A stretch of DNA of 64,000 bases. Origin: Nioella halotolerans (GTDB taxonomy: Bacteria; Pseudomonadota; Alphaproteobacteria; Rhodobacterales; Rhodobacteraceae). Positions 36,211 through 45,254 of the stretch are shown here, one piece after another. The notes beneath the pieces are model-generated. The model did not search any database, was not told where the DNA came from, and was given only the letters and a program-made list of their open reading frames with translations. The first letter of the stretch is position 1. Each line of letters opens with the position of its first letter. The stretch lies in contig QVQC01000043.1 of NCBI GenBank assembly GCA_003428585.1, positions 1 to 64,000 of the forward strand, read 5' to 3'. Position numbers and translations under genes: made by a program.

Positions 36211-37122
36211 TTAAAGCGCCCTCCACACGATCAGCCCGAGGCTCGCCACGATCAGCACGAGCCCCGCGATTTCCTTGGGCGTGGACCGTTCCTTCAGCCA
36301 GAAGACGGAAAAGAGGAAGGTGAACAGAAGTTCCACCTGTCCCAGCGCCTTGACCAGCGCCGCCGTTTGCAAGGTGAAGGCGGTAAACCAGCCCAGCGAC
36401 CCCAGCATCGAAGTCACCCCGACCAGCGACGAGACCCGCCAGCTGGCCAGCACCTTGCCGATCTCGTCCCGTTCGCGCAAGGCAAGCCATGCCAGCAGCG
36501 CCAGCGTCTGCACCATCGTGGCCACCGACAGGGTGAAAGACGCGCGCAGAAAGACGCTGCCCCCCTCCAGCGCCAGCGATGCCCCCCGGTACCCCACCGC
36601 CGAGACACCGAACAGCAGCCCCGAGGCCAGCCCGTAGCCCGAGGCGGCGTTGAACAGCCGCGCCCGCCACGGCAGGACGACGTCGCCCTTCGGCGGGTCC
36701 GAAAGCAACACGACCCCCAGAAAGCCGAACCCGATGGCGATGACGACGGGGATGGACACCGCCTCGCCCAGAACCAGCAACCCGACAAGCGCGGTCAGCA
36801 TCACCTCTGTCTTCTTCAGCGTGATGCCGACGGCGAAATTGCGCCGCCCGAACAGCGCCACGACACACATGGTCGCCACGATCTGCGCCAGTCCACCCGA
36901 GACGATGAAGCCCCAGAACCGGGCGTTGGTGCCGGGCAGCACCGCGCCGCTCAGCGCCACGTAGCCCGCGACCAGCCCCGCCACCAGCGGCGCGCTATAC
37001 AGGAACCGCGCCCATGTCGCCCCGGCGGTCGACAGGGTCGTGACCTTCAGATGCCGCTGCAACAGGAACCGCAGGTTCTGCATGAAAGCGGCGGCAAGGG
37101 TGACGGGGATCCACAGCGGCAT
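36211..37122 (-). CDS. EamA/DMT-type transporter
   Basis: 303 residues, about 10 membrane helices as two EamA-like repeats. The second repeat ends with LGQVELLFTFLFSVFWLKERSTPKEIAGLVLIVASLGL, a typical DMT signature, and the first repeat has KKTEVMLTALVGLLVLGEAVS. The substrate is unknown. It is the first gene of a two-gene transporter operon with the AEC gene. Confidence 0.87.
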   Translation of the reverse strand: MPLWIPVTLAAAFMQNLRFLLQRHLKVTTLSTAGATWARFLYSAPLVAGLVAGYVALSGAVLPGTNARFWGFIVSGGLAQIVATMCVVALFGRRNFAVGITLKKTEVMLTALVGLLVLGEAVSIPVVIAIGFGFLGVVLLSDPPKGDVVLPWRARLFNAASGYGLASGLLFGVSAVGYRGASLALEGGSVFLRASFTLSVATMVQTLALLAWLALRERDEIGKVLASWRVSSLVGVTSMLGSLGWFTAFTLQTAALVKALGQVELLFTFLFSVFWLKERSTPKEIAGLVLIVASLGLIVWRAL

Positions 37123-37471
37123 GGCGTTTCATCGCCCGCCCCCCGTCCGGTGGCAAGCCCCAACGGCGAGACACCGACGATACGGCCCGGCACGGCCACG
37201 CCCGGCTTTCGGCGGTTGGGCGGCGGACGCGGCGGACGGTCGGGTGTTGCGCCTGCGCGGAATCGAGGCCGCAGGCCGCCGCGCATCGTCGGGCCGCCCC
37301 CACGGCCCGGCGATTTCACCGGTCTTGGTGCAAAGCCCTAGAGTCGTGCGAATATGGCAGGGATAAAGCGAAAAGCACCGGCGCCGGATCGCCGCGCCGC
37401 GGCCCGACGCCGCCCGACTTGTCCCAACAACCGTGATGAGGTCGGGTCCGCCCCCCGCCGGCTGGCAAGTC
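37123..37471. other. 349-base stretch without a supported gene
   Basis: The region lies between the start of the EamA gene and the end of the desaturase gene, both on the minus strand. Open frames exist but their predicted peptides are Arg/Pro/Ala-rich, as expected for GC-rich non-coding DNA. I see no tRNA, repeat array or clear terminator. It should hold the EamA operon promoter. Confidence 0.5.
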
Positions 37472-38356
37472 CTATCCGTCCCGCGGCCACAGCGGATGCG
37501 GCACCGGGTCCTTGGCGCTCAGCAGATAGCGGCGAAAGATCTCGCCATAGCTTCGATAGCGATAGCCCTCGTTGCGCGCCAGATATCGCTCGCGGTTGGC
37601 AAAATAGAGCTGCGGCAGTCGATACCACGGGGTGCGTGGGTGCATGTGATGCACCACGTGCAGGTTGTTGTTGAGAAAGAGGAAGGCCAAAGGCCCCCGG
37701 TCCTCTATGATCACCGTGCGCCCGCGCGCCTTTTCATGCGCCTGATGCTCAAGGAACGTGCGGATCTTCAGGATCGAGAGGGCCCCGTAGGCCGCCAGCA
37801 GGTAGCCCCAGACCGGCATCGGCGAGATCGCCACCAGCCACAGGATCGCCACCACCGTCACCCCGTGCCCGAGCCATGACAGCAGCACAGGCCGGTTGCC
37901 CGCCCGGACCTGGCGCAGGTCATCGGCCACGAAACGGACCTGCCCGATCGCGGGGCCAAGCAGGATGCGCCCCAGAAGCGTGTTGTTGACCTTCAGAAGC
38001 CAGCGCACCGGCCCGGCCAGCCGCCCCCACACCGCCGGGTCGAGATAATTGCTTTCCGGATCGTCGTAGGGATCGGTCAGGGTGCTGTCGAGGTGATGCG
38101 ACAGGTGCGTGTCGCGGAACCGCCCGTAGGGAATGCAGAGGTTGAGCGACGCGTAGACAAGCGCCGCGCCCCGGCTGCGCCCTGCGAAGGGATGGCCGTG
38201 GATCACCTCGTGCTGAAGCGAGCTTTGCAGCGCGACCGCCAGCATGGTGACGACGATCGCCAGTGGCAGCCAGACCAGCGGCAGCCAGAAGACCCCCAGC
38301 ATCCAGACCCCGTAACAGGCCACGATCAGCAGAAGCGTCGGCCATTCGACCTTCAT
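37472..38356 (-). CDS. membrane fatty acid desaturase
   Basis: 294 residues with four or more membrane helices and the three histidine clusters of the membrane di-iron desaturase/hydroxylase family: HEVIHGH near residue 49, HLSHH near 84 and HVVHH near 234 (NNNLHVVHHMHP). It probably introduces a double bond into an acyl chain or acts on a related lipid; the regiospecificity cannot be read. It is divergent from the XRE gene at 38513. Confidence 0.9.
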   Translation of the reverse strand: MKVEWPTLLLIVACYGVWMLGVFWLPLVWLPLAIVVTMLAVALQSSLQHEVIHGHPFAGRSRGAALVYASLNLCIPYGRFRDTHLSHHLDSTLTDPYDDPESNYLDPAVWGRLAGPVRWLLKVNNTLLGRILLGPAIGQVRFVADDLRQVRAGNRPVLLSWLGHGVTVVAILWLVAISPMPVWGYLLAAYGALSILKIRTFLEHQAHEKARGRTVIIEDRGPLAFLFLNNNLHVVHHMHPRTPWYRLPQLYFANRERYLARNEGYRYRSYGEIFRRYLLSAKDPVPHPLWPRDG

Positions 38357-38497
38357 TCCAGTCCCCTTGTCTTGTTGATGGTTCGGCTGTCCCGATGGGC
38401 GGGGCGGTCGGTGCCGCCCTTCTTGCCCATGTCATGGCTTATCAGGGCTTGCGTTTCGCGGGCAGTCGGGGGATTCTCCACGGGAATTCAACTTTGG

Positions 38498-38508
38498 TGA
38501 TAAAATCA
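38498..38508 (+). promoter_or_regulatory. palindrome TGATAAAATCA containing an extended -10
   Basis: TGAT-AAA-ATCA is a perfect 4+3+4 palindrome only four bases before the ATG of the XRE regulator. It contains TGATAAAAT, which fits an extended -10 (TGnTAnAAT). A start of transcription about seven bases downstream would fall on the ATG, giving a leaderless mRNA, and the palindrome could be the regulator's own operator. No Shine-Dalgarno is visible between. Confidence 0.35.
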
Positions 38509-38512
38509 AACA

Positions 38513-39370
38513 ATGCGCACAATACTGAACAAAACCGATCGCGCCACGCTGTTCCGCGAAAGGCTGACCACCGCCATGGGCGAAACCGGCCTGTCGCGGG
38601 CGGCGCTTGCGCGCGCCACCGGGGTGGACCGCTCCACCATCACCCAGTTGCTGGCCAAGGACGAGACGCGGATGCCCGGCGCGCATCTCGTCGCCGCCTG
38701 CGCCGAGGCGCTGGAGGTTTCGACCGACTGGTTGCTTGGCCTGTCGGACCGCGCCGACCGCGCCGCCGACCTGCTTACCGCCACCCTGACGGAGGCCGAG
38801 CGCGCCAGTTCCGCCGATGACAAGATCTTCGCCTGGCACAAGGAAGCGGCGGGCCACAAGATCCGCCACGTCCCGGCGACCCTGCCCGACATGCTCAAAA
38901 CCAACGCGGTGATGGAATGGGAATATGCCGGCACTACCAACCGCAGCCCGGGACAGGCGATCGCGGCGGCGACCGCGCGGCTCGACTGGATGCGCTCCAC
39001 CGAATGCGATTACGAGATCGCGATGCCGCTGCACGAGGTGCGCAACTTCGCCTTCGGACAGGGCTACTACGAAGGGCTTTCCCCGGCGGCCCGGCGCGAA
39101 CAGCTCGACTGGATCCTTGCCGTCCACGACCAGCTTTACCCGACCCTGCGGCTCTTTCTTTACGACGCCGCGCGGGTCTACTCGGCGCCGATCACCGTCT
39201 TCGGCCCGAAACTGGCGGCGATCTATCTGGGCCGCTACTACGTTGCCTTCCGCGACCGCGACCGGGTGCGCGCCGTGACCCGCCATTTCGACTGGCTGGT
39301 GCGCGAAAGCGCCCTCGCCGCGCGCGAGGTGCCCTCGATCCTGCGCCAGCTTCGGGCGGCGATCGACTGA
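38513..39370 (+). CDS. XRE family transcriptional regulator
   Basis: 285 residues. An N-terminal Cro/CI-type HTH (FRERLTTAMGETGLSRAALARATGVDRSTITQLLAKDETRMPG) is followed by a C-terminal sensor-like domain of about 200 residues with aromatic-rich segments (FGQGYYEGLSPAARREQLDWIL, AAIYLGRYYVAFRDRDRV). I do not know the ligand. It lies between a desaturase and the convergent carnitine genes and might control either. The start has no ribosome-binding site but the first helix of the HTH needs this N-terminus. Confidence 0.82.
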   Translation: MRTILNKTDRATLFRERLTTAMGETGLSRAALARATGVDRSTITQLLAKDETRMPGAHLVAACAEALEVSTDWLLGLSDRADRAADLLTATLTEAERASSADDKIFAWHKEAAGHKIRHVPATLPDMLKTNAVMEWEYAGTTNRSPGQAIAAATARLDWMRSTECDYEIAMPLHEVRNFAFGQGYYEGLSPAARREQLDWILAVHDQLYPTLRLFLYDAARVYSAPITVFGPKLAAIYLGRYYVAFRDRDRVRAVTRHFDWLVRESALAAREVPSILRQLRAAID

Positions 39371-39460
39371 CCGGTCAACATGGCAGGGCGAGCGCCGCCA
39401 CGAGCACCCCGCCCCCTTGCCGCGCCCTGCGCGGCGACAGCCGTTTCGTCTGCACGCCCG

Positions 39461-39499
39461 GTGCACGGGGGGTGCACAGGGGGTGTACGGGGGGCACCC
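39461..39499 (+). repeat. 11-bp tandem repeat GTGCACGGGGG, three units (copy 1)
   Basis: Units start at 39461, 39472 and 39483: GTGCACGGGGG, GTGCACAGGGG, GTGTACGGGGG, then GCACCC. It lies between the ends of two convergent genes (XRE regulator and lcdH). The same array with the same 11-base period occurs at 47208-47246. The GGTGC/GCACC ends could fold into a hairpin. Confidence 0.85.
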
Positions 39500-39501
39500 T
39501 C

Positions 39502-40944
39502 CTATTTCCGGCCCGTCGCCCCGGCGCCCTCCGGCAGGCCGAACGCCGCGTGCGCCGCCGCGATCCGCGCGGTTAGCGCCGCCATCTCCTCGGGTGGATT
39601 TTCGGCCCGGCGGGTCTGCATGCTGACATGGATCAGCAGTTGTTCCACCGTCGCCGCGAGCGTCCCGTTACACTCCAACCTGTAGAAAAGTTTCAGCTTT
39701 TTCCCCTTCGCCTCCAGCACGTGCGTGGTCGCGGTGATGCGGTCGCCGATCATCACCTCGGCGAAGTAACGGACATGGTTTTCCACCGTGAACCAGCTTC
39801 CCTGCGTGGCGATGTAATCCGGTGTGCAGCCGATCCAGCGCAGAAACCGGTCGCTGGCCTCCGACATCGCCTGCACGTAGCGGCTCTCGTTCATGTGCCC
39901 GTTCCCATCGACCCAGTCGACCGGCACCTGCCGGTCCAGCGTGACCATCGGCGCCATCAGGTCCGGCGCCTCCGGTTCCAGCGTTTTCTCGTGCTCTTGC
40001 AAGACCTTGCCGGCGGCCGCGCCACGCGCTTTCAGGCTGCGCATCATCGCCGCGAGGTTGCCGTCGCGCAAGGATTCCAGTTCCGCGATGCTCATGTCCC
40101 CCGATTGCGCATCGGATTGTTCGGCGATCATGTCGACCAATTCGTCGGTCAGTTCCGGCACATCCATCAGCTTCGTCCACGGCCATTCCAGCGCCGGGCC
40201 GAACTGGCTGATGAAATGGCGCATTCCCGCCGCGCCGCCGGCCAGCCGGTAGGTCTCGAACAGCCCCATCTGACCCCAGCGCAGCCCGAAGCCCATGCGG
40301 ATCGCGTCGTCGATTTCCTCGGTCGTGGCCACGCCGTCCTTGATCAGCCACAGCGCCTCGCGCCAGACCGCTTCAAGGAAGCGATCGGCCACGTGGGCGG
40401 GCATTTCCTTGCGGATTTTCAGGGGCTTCATACCGACCGAGGTCAACAGCGCCACGGCCCGGTCGATCAGCGCCGGGTCGGTCTTGTCCGACCCGACAAG
40501 TTCCACCAGCGGCAGCAGGTAGACCGGGTTGAACGGGTGCGCGACGACGATCTGTTCCGGCCGCGTTGCGCAGCCCTGCAATTCGCTTGGCGTGAAGCCG
40601 GAGGTCGAGGAGCCGATGATCGCGCCCGGATCGCAGACCGCCTGCACTTGCTGGTAAAGCTTGCGCTTCAGGTCCAGCCGTTCGGGCACGCTTTCCTGGA
40701 TCCACTGCGCGCCCTCGACCGCCGCGCTGATCGTTTCGTGAAACGACATGTTCCCTTCATCCGGCAGCGCCACGTCGTAAAGCGCCGGCAGCGCCGCGCG
40801 CGCCCGGTCCAGCATTGCCTGCACCGTTTCCTCTGCCTGCGGCGCAGGGTCTAAGACCCGTATGTCCCAGCCCATCAGCAGAAACCGCGCCGCCCAACCG
40901 CCGCCGATCACCCCACCGCCCAGAATGGCCGCTGTCTTCGTCAT
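39502..40944 (-). CDS. lcdH: L-carnitine 3-dehydrogenase fused to a thioesterase
   Basis: 480 residues. The N-terminal 3-hydroxyacyl-CoA dehydrogenase-like part (GGGVIGGGWAARFLLMGWDIRVLD; GSSTSGFTPSELQ; HPFNPVYLLPLVELV) oxidises L-carnitine to 3-dehydrocarnitine with NAD+. The C-terminal hot-dog domain (about residues 335-465: VDWVDGNGHMNESRYVQAMSEASDRFLRWIG) matches the betainyl-CoA thioesterase found as a separate or fused partner in this pathway. The start has GGAG upstream. It follows the BKACE gene closely. Confidence 0.93.
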   Translation of the reverse strand: MTKTAAILGGGVIGGGWAARFLLMGWDIRVLDPAPQAEETVQAMLDRARAALPALYDVALPDEGNMSFHETISAAVEGAQWIQESVPERLDLKRKLYQQVQAVCDPGAIIGSSTSGFTPSELQGCATRPEQIVVAHPFNPVYLLPLVELVGSDKTDPALIDRAVALLTSVGMKPLKIRKEMPAHVADRFLEAVWREALWLIKDGVATTEEIDDAIRMGFGLRWGQMGLFETYRLAGGAAGMRHFISQFGPALEWPWTKLMDVPELTDELVDMIAEQSDAQSGDMSIAELESLRDGNLAAMMRSLKARGAAAGKVLQEHEKTLEPEAPDLMAPMVTLDRQVPVDWVDGNGHMNESRYVQAMSEASDRFLRWIGCTPDYIATQGSWFTVENHVRYFAEVMIGDRITATTHVLEAKGKKLKLFYRLECNGTLAATVEQLLIHVSMQTRRAENPPEEMAALTARIAAAHAAFGLPEGAGATGRK

Positions 40945-40979
40945 GCCACGCTCCTGCTTCAATTCTTCACGCCCCCGCA

Positions 40980-41891
40980 TTACGCCGGGTCGCGCTTGGC
41001 CAGCCCCAGTTTCTCGCGCACCGCCTCGGGCCCCATCACGCGGGCCCCCATCGCCTCGACGATACCGCGCGCACGGGTCACAAGCTGTTCGTTCGTGGCC
41101 AGCACGCCCTTTTCCAGCCAGATGTTGTCCTCCAGCCCGACCCGAACATGGCCGCCCGCCAGCACCGACGCGGCGACGTAGTTCATCTGGTTGCGACCGA
41201 TGGAGAAGGCCGAGAAGGTCCAGCGATCAGGCACGTTATTCACCATCGCCATGAAGGTGTTCATGTCATCGGGCGCGCCCCACGGGACCCCCATGCAAAA
41301 CTGCACCAGCGCCGGATCGTCCAGAACGCCCTCCTCGACAAGCGTCTTGGCGAACCACAGGTGGCCGCTGTCAAAGGCCTCGATCTCGGGTTTCACGCCG
41401 GCCTCGGTCATCATCCGGCCCATGGCGCGCAGCATGCCGGGCGTGTTGACCATGATGTAATCGGCCTCGGCGAAATTCATCGTGCCGCAATCGAGGGTGC
41501 AGATCTCCGGCCGGCAATCGAGAACATGCGCCAGACGCTCGGACGCGCCGGCCATGTCGGTGCCGGCCTCGGCGTGGGGCAGCGGCGCCTCCGGGTCGCC
41601 CAGCGTCAGATCCCCGCCCATGCCGGCGGTCAGGTTCAGCACCACGTCCACTTCGGCGGCGCGGATCCGTTCCGTCACTTCACGAAAGAGGCCCGGATCA
41701 CGGCTCGGCTCGCCGGTCTCGGGGTCGCGCACATGGCAATGCACGATCGCCGCGCCCGCCTTGGCCGCCGCGATGGCGTCGTTTGCGATCTGTTCGGGGC
41801 TGCGCGGCACATGCGGGCTGCGGTCCTGCGATCCACCCGATCCGGTGACGGCACAGGTGATGAATACATCGCGCGAAGGGGTAAGCGGCAT
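40980..41891 (-). CDS. BKACE family 3-keto acid cleavage enzyme, probable dehydrocarnitine cleavage enzyme
   Basis: 303-residue TIM-barrel enzyme of the beta-keto acid cleavage (DUF849) family. Zinc ligands are visible in AAIVHCHVRDPETGEPSRD (H-x-H), with the catalytic segment PEICTLDCGTMNF and later GHVRVGLEDNIWLEKGVLA. In carnitine catabolism the enzyme joins 3-dehydrocarnitine with acetyl-CoA, giving betainyl-CoA and acetoacetate. The adjacent lcdH fusion and CdhR-like regulator strongly suggest this substrate. Confidence 0.9.
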   Translation of the reverse strand: MPLTPSRDVFITCAVTGSGGSQDRSPHVPRSPEQIANDAIAAAKAGAAIVHCHVRDPETGEPSRDPGLFREVTERIRAAEVDVVLNLTAGMGGDLTLGDPEAPLPHAEAGTDMAGASERLAHVLDCRPEICTLDCGTMNFAEADYIMVNTPGMLRAMGRMMTEAGVKPEIEAFDSGHLWFAKTLVEEGVLDDPALVQFCMGVPWGAPDDMNTFMAMVNNVPDRWTFSAFSIGRNQMNYVAASVLAGGHVRVGLEDNIWLEKGVLATNEQLVTRARGIVEAMGARVMGPEAVREKLGLAKRDPA

Positions 41892-41975
41892 CTGGCTCTC
41901 CGTCCTATCTTTCCTTAGTCCGGCGCCATGAGACGGCAGATTGCGCCTGAATGCATTGCGATATACGAAATATTC

Positions 41976-42968
41976 ATGACGTATCTCGAAATTCCCGGCA
42001 CAACCTCTGAACAGGGTCCGTTCCGAATCGGCCTTGTCGTGCTACCCGACTGCAACCTTCTGTCCATCGCCGCCGCACTCGATCCGTTTCGCGCCGCCAA
42101 CCGGCGCGCCGGGCGGGGGCTTTATGACTGGCAGGTGATGTCCCCGGAGGGCGGCGCGCTGCGCCTGACCTCGGGGCTGGAGATCGCAACCGCGCCGCTG
42201 CCCCTGCAGATCGAGGCCGATCTGGTGATCCTCGTCGCGGGGTTTCGCCTCGACACGCACGCCACGCCCTCGCTGCGCGCTTGGCTGCGCCAGTTGCGCG
42301 CGCGCGCGATCCGGTATTGCGGGGTCGATGGCGGGCCGTGGGTGCTGGCGCGTGCGGGGCTGCTCGACGGGCACCGCGCGACAACCCATTGGGAGGATCT
42401 GGAAGCCTTCGCCAATGCCTTCCCCGAGGTGACCGCCACCCCCGACCGCTTCGTCATCGACGGCCCGGCGCTGACCACGGGCGGTGCCGGGCCCTGTCTC
42501 GACCTCATGCTTCACCTGATCCGCGCCCAGCACGGCGCGGCGCTTGCCGGGCAGGTGGCCAATGCGCTGCTCTATGACCCCGAGGACCGCCCGAGCCCGC
42601 AGCGCCTTGTCCCGCAGGCCCGGCTGGCGGCGCTGGCGCCACCGGTGGCGCGCGCCGTGGCGATCATGGAGGCGACGCTGGAAGACCCCCCGGCGATCCC
42701 GCTTATCGCGCGACAGGTCGGGTTGTCGCCGCGCCGGCTGGAAATGCTGTTTCGCCAGCATCTTGAAACCGGGCCGGGCGGGTTCTTCCTGCGCCTGCGC
42801 CTGTCGGAGGCGCGGCGGCTGGCGCTCGATACAGGGCTGTCGGTGCAGGATATCGCGGTGCGCACCGGCTTTTCCAGCCCCGCCACGCTCGCCCGCGCCT
42901 TTCGCGCGGCCTTCGGGCAATCGGTGTCGGGGCTGCGCAAGGGGCGCGCGGGGCGCGACACTCAATAA
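41976..42968 (+). CDS. cdhR: GlxA-family AraC regulator, CdhR-like
   Basis: 330 residues. The N-terminal DJ-1/PfpI-like domain (FRIGLVVLPDCNLLSIAAALDPFRAAN) is followed by an AraC-type double HTH (PLIARQVGLSPRRLEMLFRQHLETGPGGFFLRLRL and VQDIAVRTGFSSPATLARAFRAAFGQSVSGLR). CdhR-type proteins of this plan activate carnitine dehydrogenase genes, and this one is divergent from the carnitine genes. The 84-base gap is locally AT-rich (GATATACGAAATATTC). A Met 16 codons upstream (41928) is an alternative start. The last bases overlap the convergent aldo/keto reductase gene. Confidence 0.87.
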   Translation: MTYLEIPGTTSEQGPFRIGLVVLPDCNLLSIAAALDPFRAANRRAGRGLYDWQVMSPEGGALRLTSGLEIATAPLPLQIEADLVILVAGFRLDTHATPSLRAWLRQLRARAIRYCGVDGGPWVLARAGLLDGHRATTHWEDLEAFANAFPEVTATPDRFVIDGPALTTGGAGPCLDLMLHLIRAQHGAALAGQVANALLYDPEDRPSPQRLVPQARLAALAPPVARAVAIMEATLEDPPAIPLIARQVGLSPRRLEMLFRQHLETGPGGFFLRLRLSEARRLALDTGLSVQDIAVRTGFSSPATLARAFRAAFGQSVSGLRKGRAGRDTQ

Positions 42969-44026
42969 GGCATCGGATGCGCCCTGTGGGCCGCGGTGAT
43001 CTCGTCCAGCACCTCCTGCGGCAGGGTCATGCCGGCGGCGGGCAGGATATGCTCCAGCTGCGCGGCTGTCGTTGCCCCGAAGATGGCTGAGATGGCGAAG
43101 GGCCGCGTCTGCTGCCACGCGAGCGCCATGTGCACCGGGTCGAGCCCGTGGCGCGTGGCGATATCGAGATAGGCCGCCACAGCGGGCCGCACCCGCTCGC
43201 TCAACCGTCCGCCGAGATTGGGCGCCTGCCCCCGCGCCCGCGCCACCGCCAGACGCGACCCTTCGGGCTCCGCCCCGTCCTGGTACTTGCCGGTCAGCAG
43301 CCCTGCCGCGAGCGGGGAGTAGGACAAGAGCGTGACGTCTTCGTTGACGGACAGTTCCGCCATGTCGGTGTCATACATGCGGCACAGCAGGGAATACTCG
43401 TTCTGCACCGTCTGCACCCGTGGCAGGGCGCGCGCCTCCGACACGCGCAGCCACTGCGCCGTGCCCCAAGACGATTCATTCGACAGGCCGAAGAAGCGCA
43501 TCTTGCCCTCCTCGACCAGCCGGCCCGCCTCTTCCAGCACGTCCTCCATATGCGCCAGCGTCTCCCCCTTGTTCTGCCCGCGCGGGTCGTAGGTCCAGTT
43601 CTTGCGGAACTGGAACGAGCCACGGTTGGGCCAGTGCAACTGGTAAAGGTCGACGTAATCGGTCTGGAGGCGTTTCAGCGAGTCTTCCAGCGCGCCGCGC
43701 AACGTCTTGCCGGTCACCAGTTCACCGGGGCGCACGAAACTGCCGTTCTCGCCGGTGATCTTGGTAGCCAGAAGGTAATCGCCGCGCCGCGAGGGGTGGA
43801 CCGCGTTCCACTCGCCCAGAATGGCCTCCGACCCGCCGACGGTCTCGGCCAGCACCGGGTTCACCGGGTACATCTCGGCCGTGTCGACGATGTCGATTCC
43901 CGCCGAAAGGGCCATGTCCATCTGCCGGTGCGCATCCGCCGCCGGGGTCTGGTTGCCCCAAGTCATTGTGCCAAGGCAAAGCTCGGAAACCGTCTGCCCG
44001 CTTGCGCCGAAGGGAACCTGTCGCAT
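42962..44026 (-). CDS. aldo/keto reductase, Tas-like
   Basis: 354 residues, (beta/alpha)8 NADPH-dependent oxidoreductase. The tetrad is visible: DIVDTAEMYPVNP (Asp, Tyr), LLATKITG (Lys) and VDLYQLHWPNRG (His). The length and the long loop after LHWP match E. coli Tas. The substrate is unknown. The 3' end overlaps the regulator by seven bases in convergent orientation. Confidence 0.9.
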   Translation of the reverse strand: MRQVPFGASGQTVSELCLGTMTWGNQTPAADAHRQMDMALSAGIDIVDTAEMYPVNPVLAETVGGSEAILGEWNAVHPSRRGDYLLATKITGENGSFVRPGELVTGKTLRGALEDSLKRLQTDYVDLYQLHWPNRGSFQFRKNWTYDPRGQNKGETLAHMEDVLEEAGRLVEEGKMRFFGLSNESSWGTAQWLRVSEARALPRVQTVQNEYSLLCRMYDTDMAELSVNEDVTLLSYSPLAAGLLTGKYQDGAEPEGSRLAVARARGQAPNLGGRLSERVRPAVAAYLDIATRHGLDPVHMALAWQQTRPFAISAIFGATTAAQLEHILPAAGMTLPQEVLDEITAAHRAHPMPY

Positions 44027-44170
44027 GTCTGTCCTGTCTCGTTCGTTCCGGATCCAACGCGCACCCTAAGCGCTTCCACATCGGGCGCAACCCGGCACCG
44101 CGCGCCGCCGCGCGCAAAGGGCGACCGGCCGGGCCCTCCTATCGCGCCGCCACATGTCCCGAAAAGCAGC

Positions 44171-44200
44171 GGCGCGGCCCCCGTTGGCGGGGGCCGCGCC
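44171..44200 (-). terminator. rho-independent terminator after the ABC substrate-binding gene
   Basis: GGCGCGGCCCCC (44171-44182) pairs perfectly with GGGGGCCGCGCC (44189-44200) around a six-base loop. On the minus strand the hairpin is followed by GCTGCTTTTC. It lies 27 bases downstream of the binding-protein stop and probably ends the long pyrimidine/ABC transcription unit. Confidence 0.8.
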
Positions 44201-44226
44201 ACATCTTCGTCAGGGACAGGCCCCGA

Positions 44227-45213
44227 TCAGTCGGCCAGCGCCGCGTCAGTCACCACATGGGTGAAGGCGCCCTCGGGCACTTCCGTGATCACCGGGTCGG
44301 ACCCGCCAGCCAGAAGGGTATCGACCGTGCGTTGATACGCCTCCTCGTCCAGCCGGCCATCGGCCCCGGCCGTCAGTTCGGACACTTCGCGCATCATGCG
44401 GATCTGGTGGGTCTCGGTCTGCGCGCCGCTCTCGTCATAGTCGAGCACGATCATCGCCGCCTCTTCGGTGTTCTCCTCGGCCCAGTCCCAGCCGCGCATC
44501 GACGCACGCACGAAGCGCGCCATCTCGTCCACGAATTCCGGGTCGTCAAGCCGCGCCTCGTCGACGTAAAGCCCGTCTTCCAGCGTCGCAACGCCACCAT
44601 CCTCGTAGGCGAAGGTGACAAGCTCGTCGGGGCTGACGCCGGCGTCGATGACCTGCCAGTACTCGTTATAGGTCATGGTCGAGATGCAATCGGCCTGCCG
44701 CTGCAGCAACGGGTCGACGTTGAAGCCCTGTTGCAGCACCTCGACGCCATCCTCACCGCCATCGGTGGAAATGCCCAGCTGACTCATCCAGCTCAGGAAC
44801 GGGTATTCGTTGCCGAAGAACCACACGCCCAGCGTGCGACCGGGGAAATCCTCCGGCCCCTCGATTCCGGCATCCGCCCAGCAGGTCAGCATCATGCCCG
44901 ACCGCGCGAAGGGCTGCGCGATATTGACCAGCGGCAGGCCCCGCTCGCGCGCCGCAAGGGCCGCGGGCATCCATTCCACGATCACGTCGGCGCCGCCACC
45001 GGCCAGCACCTGCGGCGGCGCGATGTCCGGGCCGCCGGGGTTGATCGTCACGTCGAGGCCTTCCTCCTCGTAATAGCCGTTCTCCAGCGCCACGTAGTAG
45101 CCCGCGAACTGCGCCTGCGTGACCCATTTCAGTTGCAGCGTGACCTCGTCCTGCGCCGCGGCCGCGCCGCTCATCAGCCCGAAGGCCATCGCCGTTGTCA
45201 TCAGTTTCTTCAT
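44227..45213 (-). CDS. ABC transporter substrate-binding protein, NMT1/THI5 type
   Basis: 328 residues with a signal peptide (MKKLMTTAMAFGLMSGAAAA). The N-terminal LKWVTQAQFAGYYVALENGYYEEEGLDVTINPGG is the hallmark of the NMT1/THI5-like family, whose members bind pyrimidine-like molecules such as thiamine precursors or formyl-aminopyrimidine. Placement after two permeases and an ATPase, next to pyrimidine-catabolism genes, suggests import of a pyrimidine, hydantoin or related base. Confidence 0.92.
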   Translation of the reverse strand: MKKLMTTAMAFGLMSGAAAAQDEVTLQLKWVTQAQFAGYYVALENGYYEEEGLDVTINPGGPDIAPPQVLAGGGADVIVEWMPAALAARERGLPLVNIAQPFARSGMMLTCWADAGIEGPEDFPGRTLGVWFFGNEYPFLSWMSQLGISTDGGEDGVEVLQQGFNVDPLLQRQADCISTMTYNEYWQVIDAGVSPDELVTFAYEDGGVATLEDGLYVDEARLDDPEFVDEMARFVRASMRGWDWAEENTEEAAMIVLDYDESGAQTETHQIRMMREVSELTAGADGRLDEEAYQRTVDTLLAGGSDPVITEVPEGAFTHVVTDAALAD

Positions 45214-45254
45214 GGTCTTGTCTCCCTGTTTTAGGTTCGCTCTTTCGTTCGGTC

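Noticed and set aside
35282..36868. Longer (528-codon) version of the AEC transporter gene
   Set aside because: The upstream part overlaps the EamA-type gene in another frame. The natural start is MDIVISIAP at 36208, two bases after the EamA stop.
37354..37674. Plus-strand frame in the gap before the desaturase gene
   Set aside because: The peptide is Arg/Ala/Pro-rich, runs into the antisense of the desaturase gene and has no ribosome-binding site.
39461..39499. GTGCAC repeat array as a CRISPR
   Set aside because: Units of 11 bases without spacers are far too short and contiguous for a CRISPR array.
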